DNA from: Paludibacterium sp.
GTDB lineage: Bacteria > Pseudomonadota > Gammaproteobacteria > Burkholderiales > Chromobacteriaceae
DNA: 64,000 bases
Assembly: GCF_019232825.1 (NCBI RefSeq)
Contig: NZ_JAFAND010000035.1
Location: 1-64,000 of the forward strand
Direction of reading: 5' to 3'
The notes under the pieces: generated by a model
Told to the model about the DNA's origin: nothing
The model's input: only the letters and a program-made list of their open reading frames with translations
Database searches by the model: none
In this document: positions 52,443 through 64,000 of the stretch, one piece after another
Numbering within the stretch: position 1 is the stretch's first letter
Layout of the letters: every line of letters begins with the position of its first letter
Position numbers and translations under genes: made by a program

Positions 52443-54749
52443 TCAGGCCGACTTGAGCGCCACCGTCTCCTCGCGCTCTGCGAGCCAATCCATCAGACCG
52501 CTAGCGGATACCGGCGCAGAAATGGCGTAGCCCTGCCCCGACGTGCAACCGATCTCCAGCAACCGGTCCCAGATCGGCTGGCTTTCCACCCCCTCGACCA
52601 CCAGTTTGCGGCCGGTGTAATGCGCGAATGAGATCATGCTGCGAATGATCGCCTCATTGCCTGGTGCCTTCAACAGCTTACGCACGAAGCGCTGGTCGAT
52701 TTTGATGGTGTCGAATGGCAGCTGCTGCAAGTGCACCAGTGAGGATGCGCCGGTACCGAAATCGTCGAGCGCGATGGAAATACCGAATTCGCGACAGCTT
52801 TCCAGCTTGTGCACGATCTCCTCCGCCTCTTTTTGCGACACGGTTTCCAGCACCTCCAGCTCCAAATGGCCATCCGGAATCGGGTGACGCATGATCAATG
52901 CCTGAATGCGCGGCAAAAAGCTTTCATGGCGCAAGGTCATGGCCGACAGATTGACGCTGACCGGAATCAGTTTGCCTTGCGCCATCCACACGCTGGAATG
53001 GCGCAGCGCCTCGCTCATCACCCACCAGTCGAGTTCGCGCATCAGATCGGTATGCTCGATGGCCGGGAAAAACTCGCCCGGCGCCATGTAGCCATCGGCG
53101 CGGCGCCAACGAATCAGCGCCTCGACGCCGCTGACCTTGTGATCGACCAGGTTGATCTTGGGCTGATAAAACAACTCGAGCTCGTTATCGGCCAGCGCGC
53201 GGGCAAAATCGCCCCGCAGCGCATGCATGCGCCTGATCTCGACGTCCATTCCCTCGTCGTAGAAGCGGCAACGCCCACCGCCCGCCTCGCGCGCCCGGAT
53301 CAGCGCCAGATCCGAGCAGCGCATCAGCGCCGCCGCATCGGCCGAGGCGATATGTTCCTGCACCACGCCGATGCTGCAACGCAAACTGATGTGCTCGCCC
53401 TGGCACTGAATCGGCTCGCGCATCGCATCCTGCAGATCCGCCACCAAGCGGTCGAGCGGCTCGCTGACGTCACTGACCGCGACAAAGCGCGCGGCGCCGA
53501 CCCGGCCGACCGAGCCATGCGGCAGCGCGCGCTGGCTCATGCGCAGCGCGACCTCGCGCAGCACCATGTCGCCCGAGGCATGCCCAAGGCGGGCATTGAG
53601 TTCGTGGAAGCTATCGATGGCCAGCGTGACGACACCGATCTGACTGTCGGGTTGACCAAGCTGGACCATTTGCCCAATGCGTTCCAGCATCAGTTGGCGG
53701 TTAGGCAAGCCGGTCAAGGGATCATGCTGGATCAGGTAAGCCAGGTCGTTCTCGGCCTTCTGGCTACGCGCCATCGCGTCCTGACGCTCCAGCGCATGGC
53801 TGATCTCGCCAGCCATGGCGCGCACCAGGCCGACGGTGGCGTGATCGAAATAGTGACAACGGCGCGCGTACAGCACCAATGTGCCGATGGCTTGACCATA
53901 AAGCTGCAGCGGAATCGACAGCATGCTGCGCACGCCGCCGATGCGCATCGCGTCGCGCCAAGGCATGAGACTCTGTTGCGCCAGGGTATCGTCGACACAT
54001 TGCACCTCGCCGGTCGCCACCGCGCGCGCGGAAGGGGTTTGGCCATTCAGATCGATGCACACCCCGGGAATGAAACCCTCGGCGCCATCGCCCGCCAGTG
54101 CCGCGGGACGGATATTGGCCTGCTGCGTATCGACCAGGCCAATCCACGCGTAAGCGAAGCCGCCCTCTTCGACGCAGATGCGGCAAATAGCCTGAAACAA
54201 CTGTTCTCGGCTTTGCGCATTGATCAACGCCAGACTCACGCCGCTCAAGGTCGCGTACAGCCGCGCGGCCAAGGCGTTGGCGTCATTCTGTCCCGCCTGC
54301 TGCAGCTGCAGCATCAGGTCGAGCGCCATGCGCTTGCGCAAGGCCTCTTCCAGCGCCTGCCGCACTACCTGCGGCACGTCGAGCGCCATCGCCTCGCCGA
54401 CCAGATAACCCGTCAGACACTCCGCCAACCCGGAAAGCGCGGCCAAAGGCAGCTGTTGACCCACGGCCAGCGCCAATACGCTCTCCCCGGCATCGTGCGC
54501 GGCGGAAAGCGTCCGTTCGAGCGTTTGCAGCAACGCCTCCACCCGCTCGGCCAGTTCGCCATCGGGCGCAACCGCATTGTGCTGCCGGAGCAAATACCAA
54601 AAGAGCTGTTTAGCCAGCGTCTGACGCCGGGAAAACAGAAGATGACCATATGCCGTCAAAACGGCAACATGTTCGGCGGACAACCCGACAATTCGGCCAA
54701 GCGCTGCGACATCCGCCCCCGCGCTATTCCCCATTCCTGACGAACCCAT
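52443..54749 (-). CDS. GAF / degenerate GGDEF / EAL signalling protein
   Basis: 768 residues. Residues about 1-150 are helical with a layout recalling globin-coupled sensors, but no clear haem-binding His is seen. GAF is at about 180-325. The GGDEF domain (about 340-500) starts with HDPLTGLPNRQLM but its active loop reads GAARF (418-422), so cyclase activity is not expected. The EAL domain (about 520-755) has E543 (VEALIRW), N600, E632, D662-D663 (DDFGTG), K683, E719/E722 and Q739, all expected for c-di-GMP hydrolysis. It is monocistronic. Confidence 0.88.
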   Translation of the reverse strand: MGSSGMGNSAGADVAALGRIVGLSAEHVAVLTAYGHLLFSRRQTLAKQLFWYLLRQHNAVAPDGELAERVEALLQTLERTLSAAHDAGESVLALAVGQQLPLAALSGLAECLTGYLVGEAMALDVPQVVRQALEEALRKRMALDLMLQLQQAGQNDANALAARLYATLSGVSLALINAQSREQLFQAICRICVEEGGFAYAWIGLVDTQQANIRPAALAGDGAEGFIPGVCIDLNGQTPSARAVATGEVQCVDDTLAQQSLMPWRDAMRIGGVRSMLSIPLQLYGQAIGTLVLYARRCHYFDHATVGLVRAMAGEISHALERQDAMARSQKAENDLAYLIQHDPLTGLPNRQLMLERIGQMVQLGQPDSQIGVVTLAIDSFHELNARLGHASGDMVLREVALRMSQRALPHGSVGRVGAARFVAVSDVSEPLDRLVADLQDAMREPIQCQGEHISLRCSIGVVQEHIASADAAALMRCSDLALIRAREAGGGRCRFYDEGMDVEIRRMHALRGDFARALADNELELFYQPKINLVDHKVSGVEALIRWRRADGYMAPGEFFPAIEHTDLMRELDWWVMSEALRHSSVWMAQGKLIPVSVNLSAMTLRHESFLPRIQALIMRHPIPDGHLELEVLETVSQKEAEEIVHKLESCREFGISIALDDFGTGASSLVHLQQLPFDTIKIDQRFVRKLLKAPGNEAIIRSMISFAHYTGRKLVVEGVESQPIWDRLLEIGCTSGQGYAISAPVSASGLMDWLAEREETVALKSA

Positions 54750-54948
54750 TCTTATTAGCGGATTATTCCAATGTAATGACGCATCACCCTCTCAGCCTAC
54801 CTGGGCGTAGCATATGTCCGTTAGACTAACAGAGACAGATTATCTTTGCTACATACAATAAACATTTTAAATATTCTTTTAAATATCAACAAAGCCTTGG
54901 CGCAAGCCCCTTCACAATCCACAGCATCTTGAGACTGAGACAGGGCAA

Positions 54949-54977
54949 TTGACAGTTTCGACGTGAAGAGAGAATAT
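54949..54977 (+). promoter_or_regulatory. Candidate sigma-70 promoter of cdd
   Basis: A perfect -35 box TTGACA (54949-54954) is followed after 17 bp by a weak -10 GAATAT (54972-54977), about 33 bp before the cdd start. The rest of the 260-bp gap is AT-rich and holds a GTTAGACTAAC palindrome near 54823. Confidence 0.4.
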
Positions 54978-55009
54978 CCATTCCCCATTGTGCGCAGAGT
55001 GAGAACCCC

Positions 55010-55420
55010 ATGCCCCATAGCACGATCGATTGGCCCGAACTGGAAAAAGCGGCACGCCAAGCGGCCGCCCATGCCTACGTACCCTATAGCCGCTTTGCGG
55101 TTGGCGCCGCGTTGCTCACGGCGGACGGACGTCTATTCACCGGCTGCAACGTGGAAAATGCCTCCTACGGCCTCACCAACTGCGCCGAACGCACCGCCGT
55201 CTACAGCGCGCGCGCGCAAGCCAACATGCAAGAGGTCGTCGCCGTTTGTGTCTACACGCCAACGCCCACGCCGACGCCCCCTTGCGGCGCCTGCCGGCAG
55301 GTGCTCAACGAATTCGGCCCGACCATGCAGGTCAAGTTGATCTGCGATGGCACGCAAACGGTCGACACCACGCTCGATCAATTACTGCCGGGCGCGTTCG
55401 GCCCCAAAAATCTGAGCTAA
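55010..55420 (+). CDS. cdd: Cytidine deaminase
   Basis: 136 residues, the small tetrameric form. Zinc ligands are C58 (NCAE, with catalytic E60), C92 and C95 (PCGACRQVLNEF), and substrate residues NVENASYGLTN are present. It deaminates cytidine and deoxycytidine. An odd PTPTPTPP run directly precedes the second zinc motif. A terminator shared with purL follows 20 bp later. Confidence 0.95.
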   Translation: MPHSTIDWPELEKAARQAAAHAYVPYSRFAVGAALLTADGRLFTGCNVENASYGLTNCAERTAVYSARAQANMQEVVAVCVYTPTPTPTPPCGACRQVLNEFGPTMQVKLICDGTQTVDTTLDQLLPGAFGPKNLS

Positions 55421-55442
55421 CGCTCCGCATTTCATATAAAAA

Positions 55443-55473
55443 AACGGCACGCCCTAAGGCATGCCGTTTTTTT
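55443..55473. terminator. Bidirectional terminator between cdd and purL
   Basis: CGGCACGCC (55445-55453) and GGCATGCCG (55458-55466) form a stem with one mismatch, flanked by an A-run on the left and seven T residues on the right, so it can stop transcription of both convergent genes. Confidence 0.85.
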
Positions 55474-55488
55474 GCTTGTCACCCAAGC

Positions 55489-59923
<4,435 letters not shown>

Positions 59924-59981
59924 GGGCAGAATGCGCCAGCCTATTGGCGAATGCAAGAAATATCATTTATTGCTAATAGAT

Positions 59982-60018
59982 AAAAAACAACGCACACCAT
60001 GGGTGTGCGTTGTTTTTT
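59982..60018. terminator. Bidirectional terminator between glnB and bamD
   Basis: A perfect stem with A-run and T-run flanks: 59982-59998 pairs with 60002-60018 over a 3-nt loop (CAACGCACACC core). It serves both convergent genes. Confidence 0.93.
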
Positions 60019-60033
60019 GACTGATACGGAAAA

Positions 60034-60825
60034 TTATCGCCAGAACTTCCACCAGGGCATGGCGGTTTCTTGCCAGGGCTGCTGCAGGTAGGCACTCTTG
60101 GGATAGTTAAGCGCCAGCACGCGCTCCGTGTCGTCGTGCAGCTTTGGCATACCCATCCGGTCGTAACCCTCGGCCATCAGCGCCAAGGCTTCTTCGACGT
60201 AACGCGTATTGCCATACTCGCGCACCACGGTCTGCGCGCGATTCACCGCCGCCACGTAAGCGCCGCGCTTCATATAGTAGCGCGCCACGTGCATCTGATA
60301 GCCGCCGAGCGCGTCGACCAGCTGATTCATCTTCTTCAGCGCTTCAGGCGCGTATTTGCTATTGGGGAACCGGGTCACCACTTCGTTGAACGCGGCAAAG
60401 GCATCGCCGGACGCCTTGGGATCGCGTTCGCTCATGTCTTGGCTGCCCCAGGTGCCGAGCCAGCTATCGTCGGTGTTCAGATAGACGAGGCCCTTGAGGT
60501 AGTAGATATAGTCGAGGTTCGGGTGAGACGGGTGCAGCTTGATGAAGCGATCGCACGCCGCCAGGGCCAACTCGCTCTCGTGATCCTTGAAATAGGTGTA
60601 GGCGATATCCATCTGCGCCTGTTGCGCGTAGCGGCCGTAGGGAAAACGCGCCTCAAGCGTTTCGTATAATTTCTCAGCACGGGTATAATTACCGGAATCC
60701 AGCTCGGAATGGGCCTCCGTGTACAGCTTGTCCACCGTCCAACCACGTGTTTCGTCATAGGTATCGGGCGTCGCGCAAGCCGCCAATCCCAGCACAACCA
60801 AACAAGCCATCACGTATCTTTTCAT
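60034..60825 (-). CDS. bamD: Outer membrane protein assembly factor, lipoprotein
   Basis: 263 residues. Lipoprotein signal peptide with lipobox LAAC (C17), then five TPR-like repeats typical of BamD (SGNYTRAEKLYETLEARFPY, GRYAQQAQMDIAYTYFK, RFPNSKYAPEALKKMNQ). It is an essential part of the BAM complex that folds outer membrane proteins. AAGGAT lies 5 nt before the ATG. Its start codon overlaps the divergent rluD start (CATG). Confidence 0.95.
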   Translation of the reverse strand: MKRYVMACLVVLGLAACATPDTYDETRGWTVDKLYTEAHSELDSGNYTRAEKLYETLEARFPYGRYAQQAQMDIAYTYFKDHESELALAACDRFIKLHPSHPNLDYIYYLKGLVYLNTDDSWLGTWGSQDMSERDPKASGDAFAAFNEVVTRFPNSKYAPEALKKMNQLVDALGGYQMHVARYYMKRGAYVAAVNRAQTVVREYGNTRYVEEALALMAEGYDRMGMPKLHDDTERVLALNYPKSAYLQQPWQETAMPWWKFWR

Positions 60826-61909
60826 GACCGATCCTTATTTTGATTCCGAGGATTATAGCGACAACTCGGAAAACGAGGTATCCACCTCGCAAGAATTCGA
60901 TGTTCCCCTGTCCATGGCGGGGGAACGGCTCGATGCCGCCCTGGCGAAACTGCTCACCGACTACTCGCGTAGCCGCCTGTCGCAGTGGATCAAGGACGGC
61001 GCCGTGCTGTTGGACGGCAAGCCTGCCACGCCACGCACAAAGCTGCAAGGCGGGGAACGGATTCATGTCGACATCCGCCCGACCGAGGAAGCGCAATCCT
61101 TCACGCCCGAGCCGATGGATCTGCCTATCGTCTATGAGGACGATCACATCATCGTCATCAACAAACCCGCAGGCATGGTCGTACACCCCGCGGCCGGCAA
61201 CTGGTCGGGCACGCTGCTCAATGGCCTGCTCCATCACGACCCCCGGCTCGCGCAAGTACCCCGCGCCGGCATCGTACACCGGCTCGACAAGGAAACCAGC
61301 GGCTTGATGGTGGTCGCGCGCACGATTCCCGCGCAAACCGAACTCGTGCGCCAGATGCAAGCCCGCACCGTCACCCGCCTCTACCGCGCCATCGCCGATG
61401 GCCAAGTACCGTGCGACGGCAAAATCGACGCCGCCGTCGGCCGCGACCCGCACAATCGGCTGCGCATGGCGGTGGTGAAGTTTGGCGGCAAGCCGGCCGT
61501 CACCCATTTGCGCATACTGGAGCGCTACCCGAGCCACACCTATGTCGAGTGCCGGCTCGAAACCGGCCGCACACACCAAATCCGCGTGCACATGCGCGAG
61601 GCGCGCCACCCGCTGGCGGGCGACCCGCTGTACGGCAATCCGCGCCACGTCATGCCCGAAGAGGTCGCTCAGACGGTCAAAGCGCTTGGCCGGCAAGCGC
61701 TGCATGCCTGCCAACTCACGCTGACCCACCCCGCCACCGGTCAGGAAATGAGCTGGCGCGCACGCCTGCCCGACGATATGCGCGCCGTGCTGGCGGCGCT
61801 GCGCGGCGAGCACGCGAGCGCCTTCACCGCCGGCCACGACGCCATGGAGGACGGCGAATGGGACGACGACGACGATCATGACGTGGAGGTGCTCTATGTC
61901 CGAGACTGA
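60824..61909 (+). CDS. rluD: 23S rRNA pseudouridine(1911/1915/1917) synthase
   Basis: 361 residues. An S4 RNA-binding domain (about 30-85) precedes the pseudouridine synthase domain with the catalytic D155 in VHRLDKETSGLMVV. ETGRTHQIRVHM and GDPLYG are also family motifs. It has an acidic N-terminal extension of about 28 residues and an acidic tail (EDGEWDDDDDHD). The annotated ATG overlaps the bamD start on the other strand and lacks a visible ribosome site, so a later start near residue 31 is possible. Confidence 0.92.
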   Translation: MTDPYFDSEDYSDNSENEVSTSQEFDVPLSMAGERLDAALAKLLTDYSRSRLSQWIKDGAVLLDGKPATPRTKLQGGERIHVDIRPTEEAQSFTPEPMDLPIVYEDDHIIVINKPAGMVVHPAAGNWSGTLLNGLLHHDPRLAQVPRAGIVHRLDKETSGLMVVARTIPAQTELVRQMQARTVTRLYRAIADGQVPCDGKIDAAVGRDPHNRLRMAVVKFGGKPAVTHLRILERYPSHTYVECRLETGRTHQIRVHMREARHPLAGDPLYGNPRHVMPEEVAQTVKALGRQALHACQLTLTHPATGQEMSWRARLPDDMRAVLAALRGEHASAFTAGHDAMEDGEWDDDDDHDVEVLYVRD

Positions 61910-62642
61910 GGCGCTCACGGCCGACTGGCCAGCGCCGGCGCGCGTGCGCACGCTGATCACCACGCGCCGGGGGGGCGTGAGCCCCGCCCCCTTCGCCAGC
62001 CTCAACCTTGGCGACCACGTCGGCGACACGCCGGAAAACGTCGCCGCCAATCGCGCGCTGGTCCGCCAGCGGTTGCCGGCGGAACCGGCCTGGCTCGTGC
62101 AGACCCACAGCATACTGACCGTCGCGGCGGAAACGGTACGCGCACCGACGGAAGCCGACGCGAGCTTCACCCGCCAAGCCGACACCGTCTGTGTCGTCAT
62201 GACCGCCGACTGCCTGCCGGTACTGCTGTGCGACCGGCAAGGCACTGTCGTCGGCGCGGCCCATGCCGGCTGGCGCGGGTTGTGCAACGGCGTGATCGAG
62301 ACCTTGGCGCAAGCCATGGCGACGCCGGGCGAGCAACTGATGGCCTGGCTCGGCCCGGCCATCGGCCCGGACGCGTTTGAAGTGGGTGCGGAAGTGCGCG
62401 CAGCGTTCATGGCAATCGATCCAAGGGCGGCGCAGGCCTTCACCGAGATCGACCGCGACAAGTATCTGGCGGACATCTATTTGCTTGCCCGACAACGGCT
62501 GAACCGGCTCGGGGTCGAGGAGATCCACGGCGGCGACCGCTGCACGGTCATCGAACGCGGACAGTTTTTCTCCTACCGCCGCGATGGCCGCACCGGCCGC
62601 ATGGGCAGCATGATTTGGCTGGCGGATGACAGTGCAATGTAG
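61896..62642 (+). CDS. pgeF: Multicopper polyphenol oxidase/purine nucleoside phosphorylase family protein
   Basis: 248 residues from the ATG at 61896 with GGAGGT at 61885-61890; it overlaps rluD by 14 bp. Family motifs: TADCLPVLLCD with the zinc-ligand Cys, HAGWRGLCNGV and AWLGPAIGPDAFEVG. Members (YfiH/LACC1) act as purine nucleoside phosphorylase/adenosine deaminase, and in E. coli are linked to peptidoglycan editing. rluD-pgeF is a common operon. Confidence 0.92.
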   Translation: MSETEALTADWPAPARVRTLITTRRGGVSPAPFASLNLGDHVGDTPENVAANRALVRQRLPAEPAWLVQTHSILTVAAETVRAPTEADASFTRQADTVCVVMTADCLPVLLCDRQGTVVGAAHAGWRGLCNGVIETLAQAMATPGEQLMAWLGPAIGPDAFEVGAEVRAAFMAIDPRAAQAFTEIDRDKYLADIYLLARQRLNRLGVEEIHGGDRCTVIERGQFFSYRRDGRTGRMGSMIWLADDSAM

Positions 62643-62708
62643 GTAGAAGGTGCATTCCATCTAGCAAATAAGGTAAAATTGCGCCCTTTAGCCGCATCCG
62701 CCGACGAC

Positions 62709-64000
62709 ATGTCCACAGAACTCACCCAGCTTGCCGAACAGGTGGCCCGCCGCCGCACTTTCGCCATCATTTCCCACCCCGACGCCGGTAAAACCACGCT
62801 GACCGAGAAGCTGCTGCTGTTCTCGGGCGCCATTCAACAAGCGGGCACGGTCAAGGGCAAGAAAACCGGCAAATTCGCCACCTCCGACTGGATGGAGATC
62901 GAAAAGCAGCGCGGCATTTCCGTCGCCTCGTCGGTGATGCAGTTCGAATACCGCGACCACACGGTCAATCTGCTCGACACCCCGGGTCACCAGGACTTTT
63001 CCGAGGACACCTACCGCGTCCTGACCGCGGTCGACTCGGCGCTGATGGTGATCGACGCCGCCAAGGGCGTGGAGGAACAGACGATCAAGCTGTTGAACGT
63101 CTGCCGGCTGCGCAATACGCCGATCGTCACCTTCATGAACAAGTACGACCGCGAGGTGCGCGACTCGCTGGAGCTGCTCGACGAGGTCGAGAGCATCCTC
63201 AAGATCCGCTGCGCGCCGGTTACCTGGCCGATCGGCATGGGCAAGACCTTCCGCGGCGTGTATAGCCTGCTGACCGACGAGGTCATTCTGTTCGAGGCCG
63301 GCAGCGAAAAGCTGTTGACCGAGGTGGAAGTCATCCAAGGCATCGACAATCCGCGCCTGGCGGAGCTGTTCCCGTTGGAAATGGAACAACTGCGCATGGA
63401 AATCGAACTGGTCAAGGGCGCATCGAACGAGTTCGACCTGCAGGCCTTCCTCGATGGGGAACTGACCCCGGTGTTCTTCGGCTCGGCGATCAACAATTTC
63501 GGCGTGCGCGAAATCCTCAACGCGCTGATCGACTGGGCGCCGCCGCCAAGCGAGCGCGACGCCACCGTGCGTCACGTGCTACCGGCCGAGGCACCCTTCT
63601 CCGGTTTCGTGTTCAAGATCCAAGCCAACATGGACCCCAAGCACCGCGACCGCATCGCTTTCCTGCGCGTCTGTTCGGGCCGCTTCGAGCGTGGCATGAA
63701 GATCAAACACCTGCGCCTGAACCGTGACATCGCCGCCTCCAGCGTGGTGACCTTCATGGCGCATGCGCGCGAAACCGTCGAAGAGGCGTTTGCCGGCGAC
63801 ATCATCGGCATTCCCAATCACGGCAACATCCAGATCGGCGACAGCTTCTCCGAAGGCGAAGCGCTCGCCTATACCGGCATTCCGTTTTTCGCGCCGGAGC
63901 TGTTCCGTACGGTACGCATCAAGAACCCGCTCAAGCTCAAGCAATTGCACAAAGGCCTACAACAGCTCGGCGAGGAAGGCGCTGTTCAGGTATTCAAGCC
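62709..64000 (+). CDS. prfC: Peptide chain release factor 3 (partial, runs off window end)
   Basis: About 430 of roughly 530 residues are in the window. The GTPase motifs are G1 [16 protein letters not shown]2 [11 protein letters not shown]3 [14 protein letters not shown] and G4 NKYDRE. The RF3-specific stretches [20 protein letters not shown] and [16 protein letters not shown]-like ([20 protein letters not shown]) are present. It recycles RF1/RF2 from the ribosome after termination. It follows pgeF by 66 bp. Confidence 0.96.
   Translation, partial: MSTELTQLAEQVARRRTFAIISHPDAGKTTLTEKLLLFSGAIQQAGTVKGKKTGKFATSDWMEIEKQRGISVASSVMQFEYRDHTVNLLDTPGHQDFSEDTYRVLTAVDSALMVIDAAKGVEEQTIKLLNVCRLRNTPIVTFMNKYDREVRDSLELLDEVESILKIRCAPVTWPIGMGKTFRGVYSLLTDEVILFEAGSEKLLTEVEVIQGIDNPRLAELFPLEMEQLRMEIELVKGASNEFDLQAFLDGELTPVFFGSAINNFGVREILNALIDWAPPPSERDATVRHVLPAEAPFSGFVFKIQANMDPKHRDRIAFLRVCSGRFERGMKIKHLRLNRDIAASSVVTFMAHARETVEEAFAGDIIGIPNHGNIQIGDSFSEGEALAYTGIPFFAPELFRTVRIKNPLKLKQLHKGLQQLGEEGAVQVFK

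Noticed and set aside
60755-62476. 573-codon minus-strand frame opposite rluD and pgeF
   Set aside because: Antisense shadow spanning two well-supported genes.

Overview
The window is about 64 kb of GC-rich, densely packed bacterial chromosome. The gene order (rpe, an SDR gene, gph, trpE; trpG-trpD; purL next to glnB; bamD divergent from rluD) and the protein families point to a betaproteobacterium, most likely Neisseriales/Chromobacteriaceae. This is an inference from gene content; no rRNA or other decisive marker is present.

Layout. 1-384: the tail of an unidentified gene, then a 271-bp MITE with IS5-like ends. 389-19008: a redox region. It holds an [FeFe]-hydrogenase with a NuoF/GltD-type flavoprotein partner (minus strand), a FUSC-type membrane protein, ahpC-ahpF, a Phd/PIN toxin-antitoxin pair, a PTS EIIC-EAL fusion protein, and a two-gene operon encoding a 1660-residue 2-oxoacid:ferredoxin oxidoreductase and a 946-residue Nfn-like flavoprotein. 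19128-31335: mostly housekeeping and salvage genes (tag, psuK-psuG, cfa, a DUF554 gene, pepD, an Atm1-type ABC exporter, apaG, rpe, an SDR gene, gph), plus an unrecognised RHH/coiled-coil gene pair. 31470-49976: trpE and trpG-trpD, separated by a 15-kb block. That block carries an orphan sulfate-binding protein, molybdenum cofactor genes (moeA, mobA, moaE, moaD, mobB, moaC), a chemoreceptor, a YheO-type regulator with a dehydratase/cyclodeaminase pair, and modE-modA-TOBE-modB-modC. 50046-64000: mainly housekeeping genes (phosphohexomutase, prmB, cdd, purL, glnB, bamD, rluD, pgeF, prfC running off the end) and a large GAF/GGDEF-like/EAL protein.

How the genes may work together. The hydrogenase, its flavoprotein, the giant 2-oxoacid oxidoreductase and the Nfn-like protein are all iron-sulfur flavoenzyme modules that exchange electrons among ferredoxin, NAD(P)H and H2. 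Together they suggest an anaerobic or microaerobic redox-balancing set that is unusual for this bacterial group. Hydrogenase maturases (HydE, HydF, HydG) are not in the window, so activity cannot be assumed. The mod genes sit behind a perfect 14-bp-arm palindrome that is very probably the ModE operator. Four proteins carry EAL or GGDEF-like domains. Two have intact EAL active sites (one fused to a sugar-PTS EIIC channel), one has a clearly degenerate GGDEF domain, and one is a short degenerate EAL-like protein.

No rRNA, tRNA, CRISPR array, prophage or complete insertion sequence was seen.
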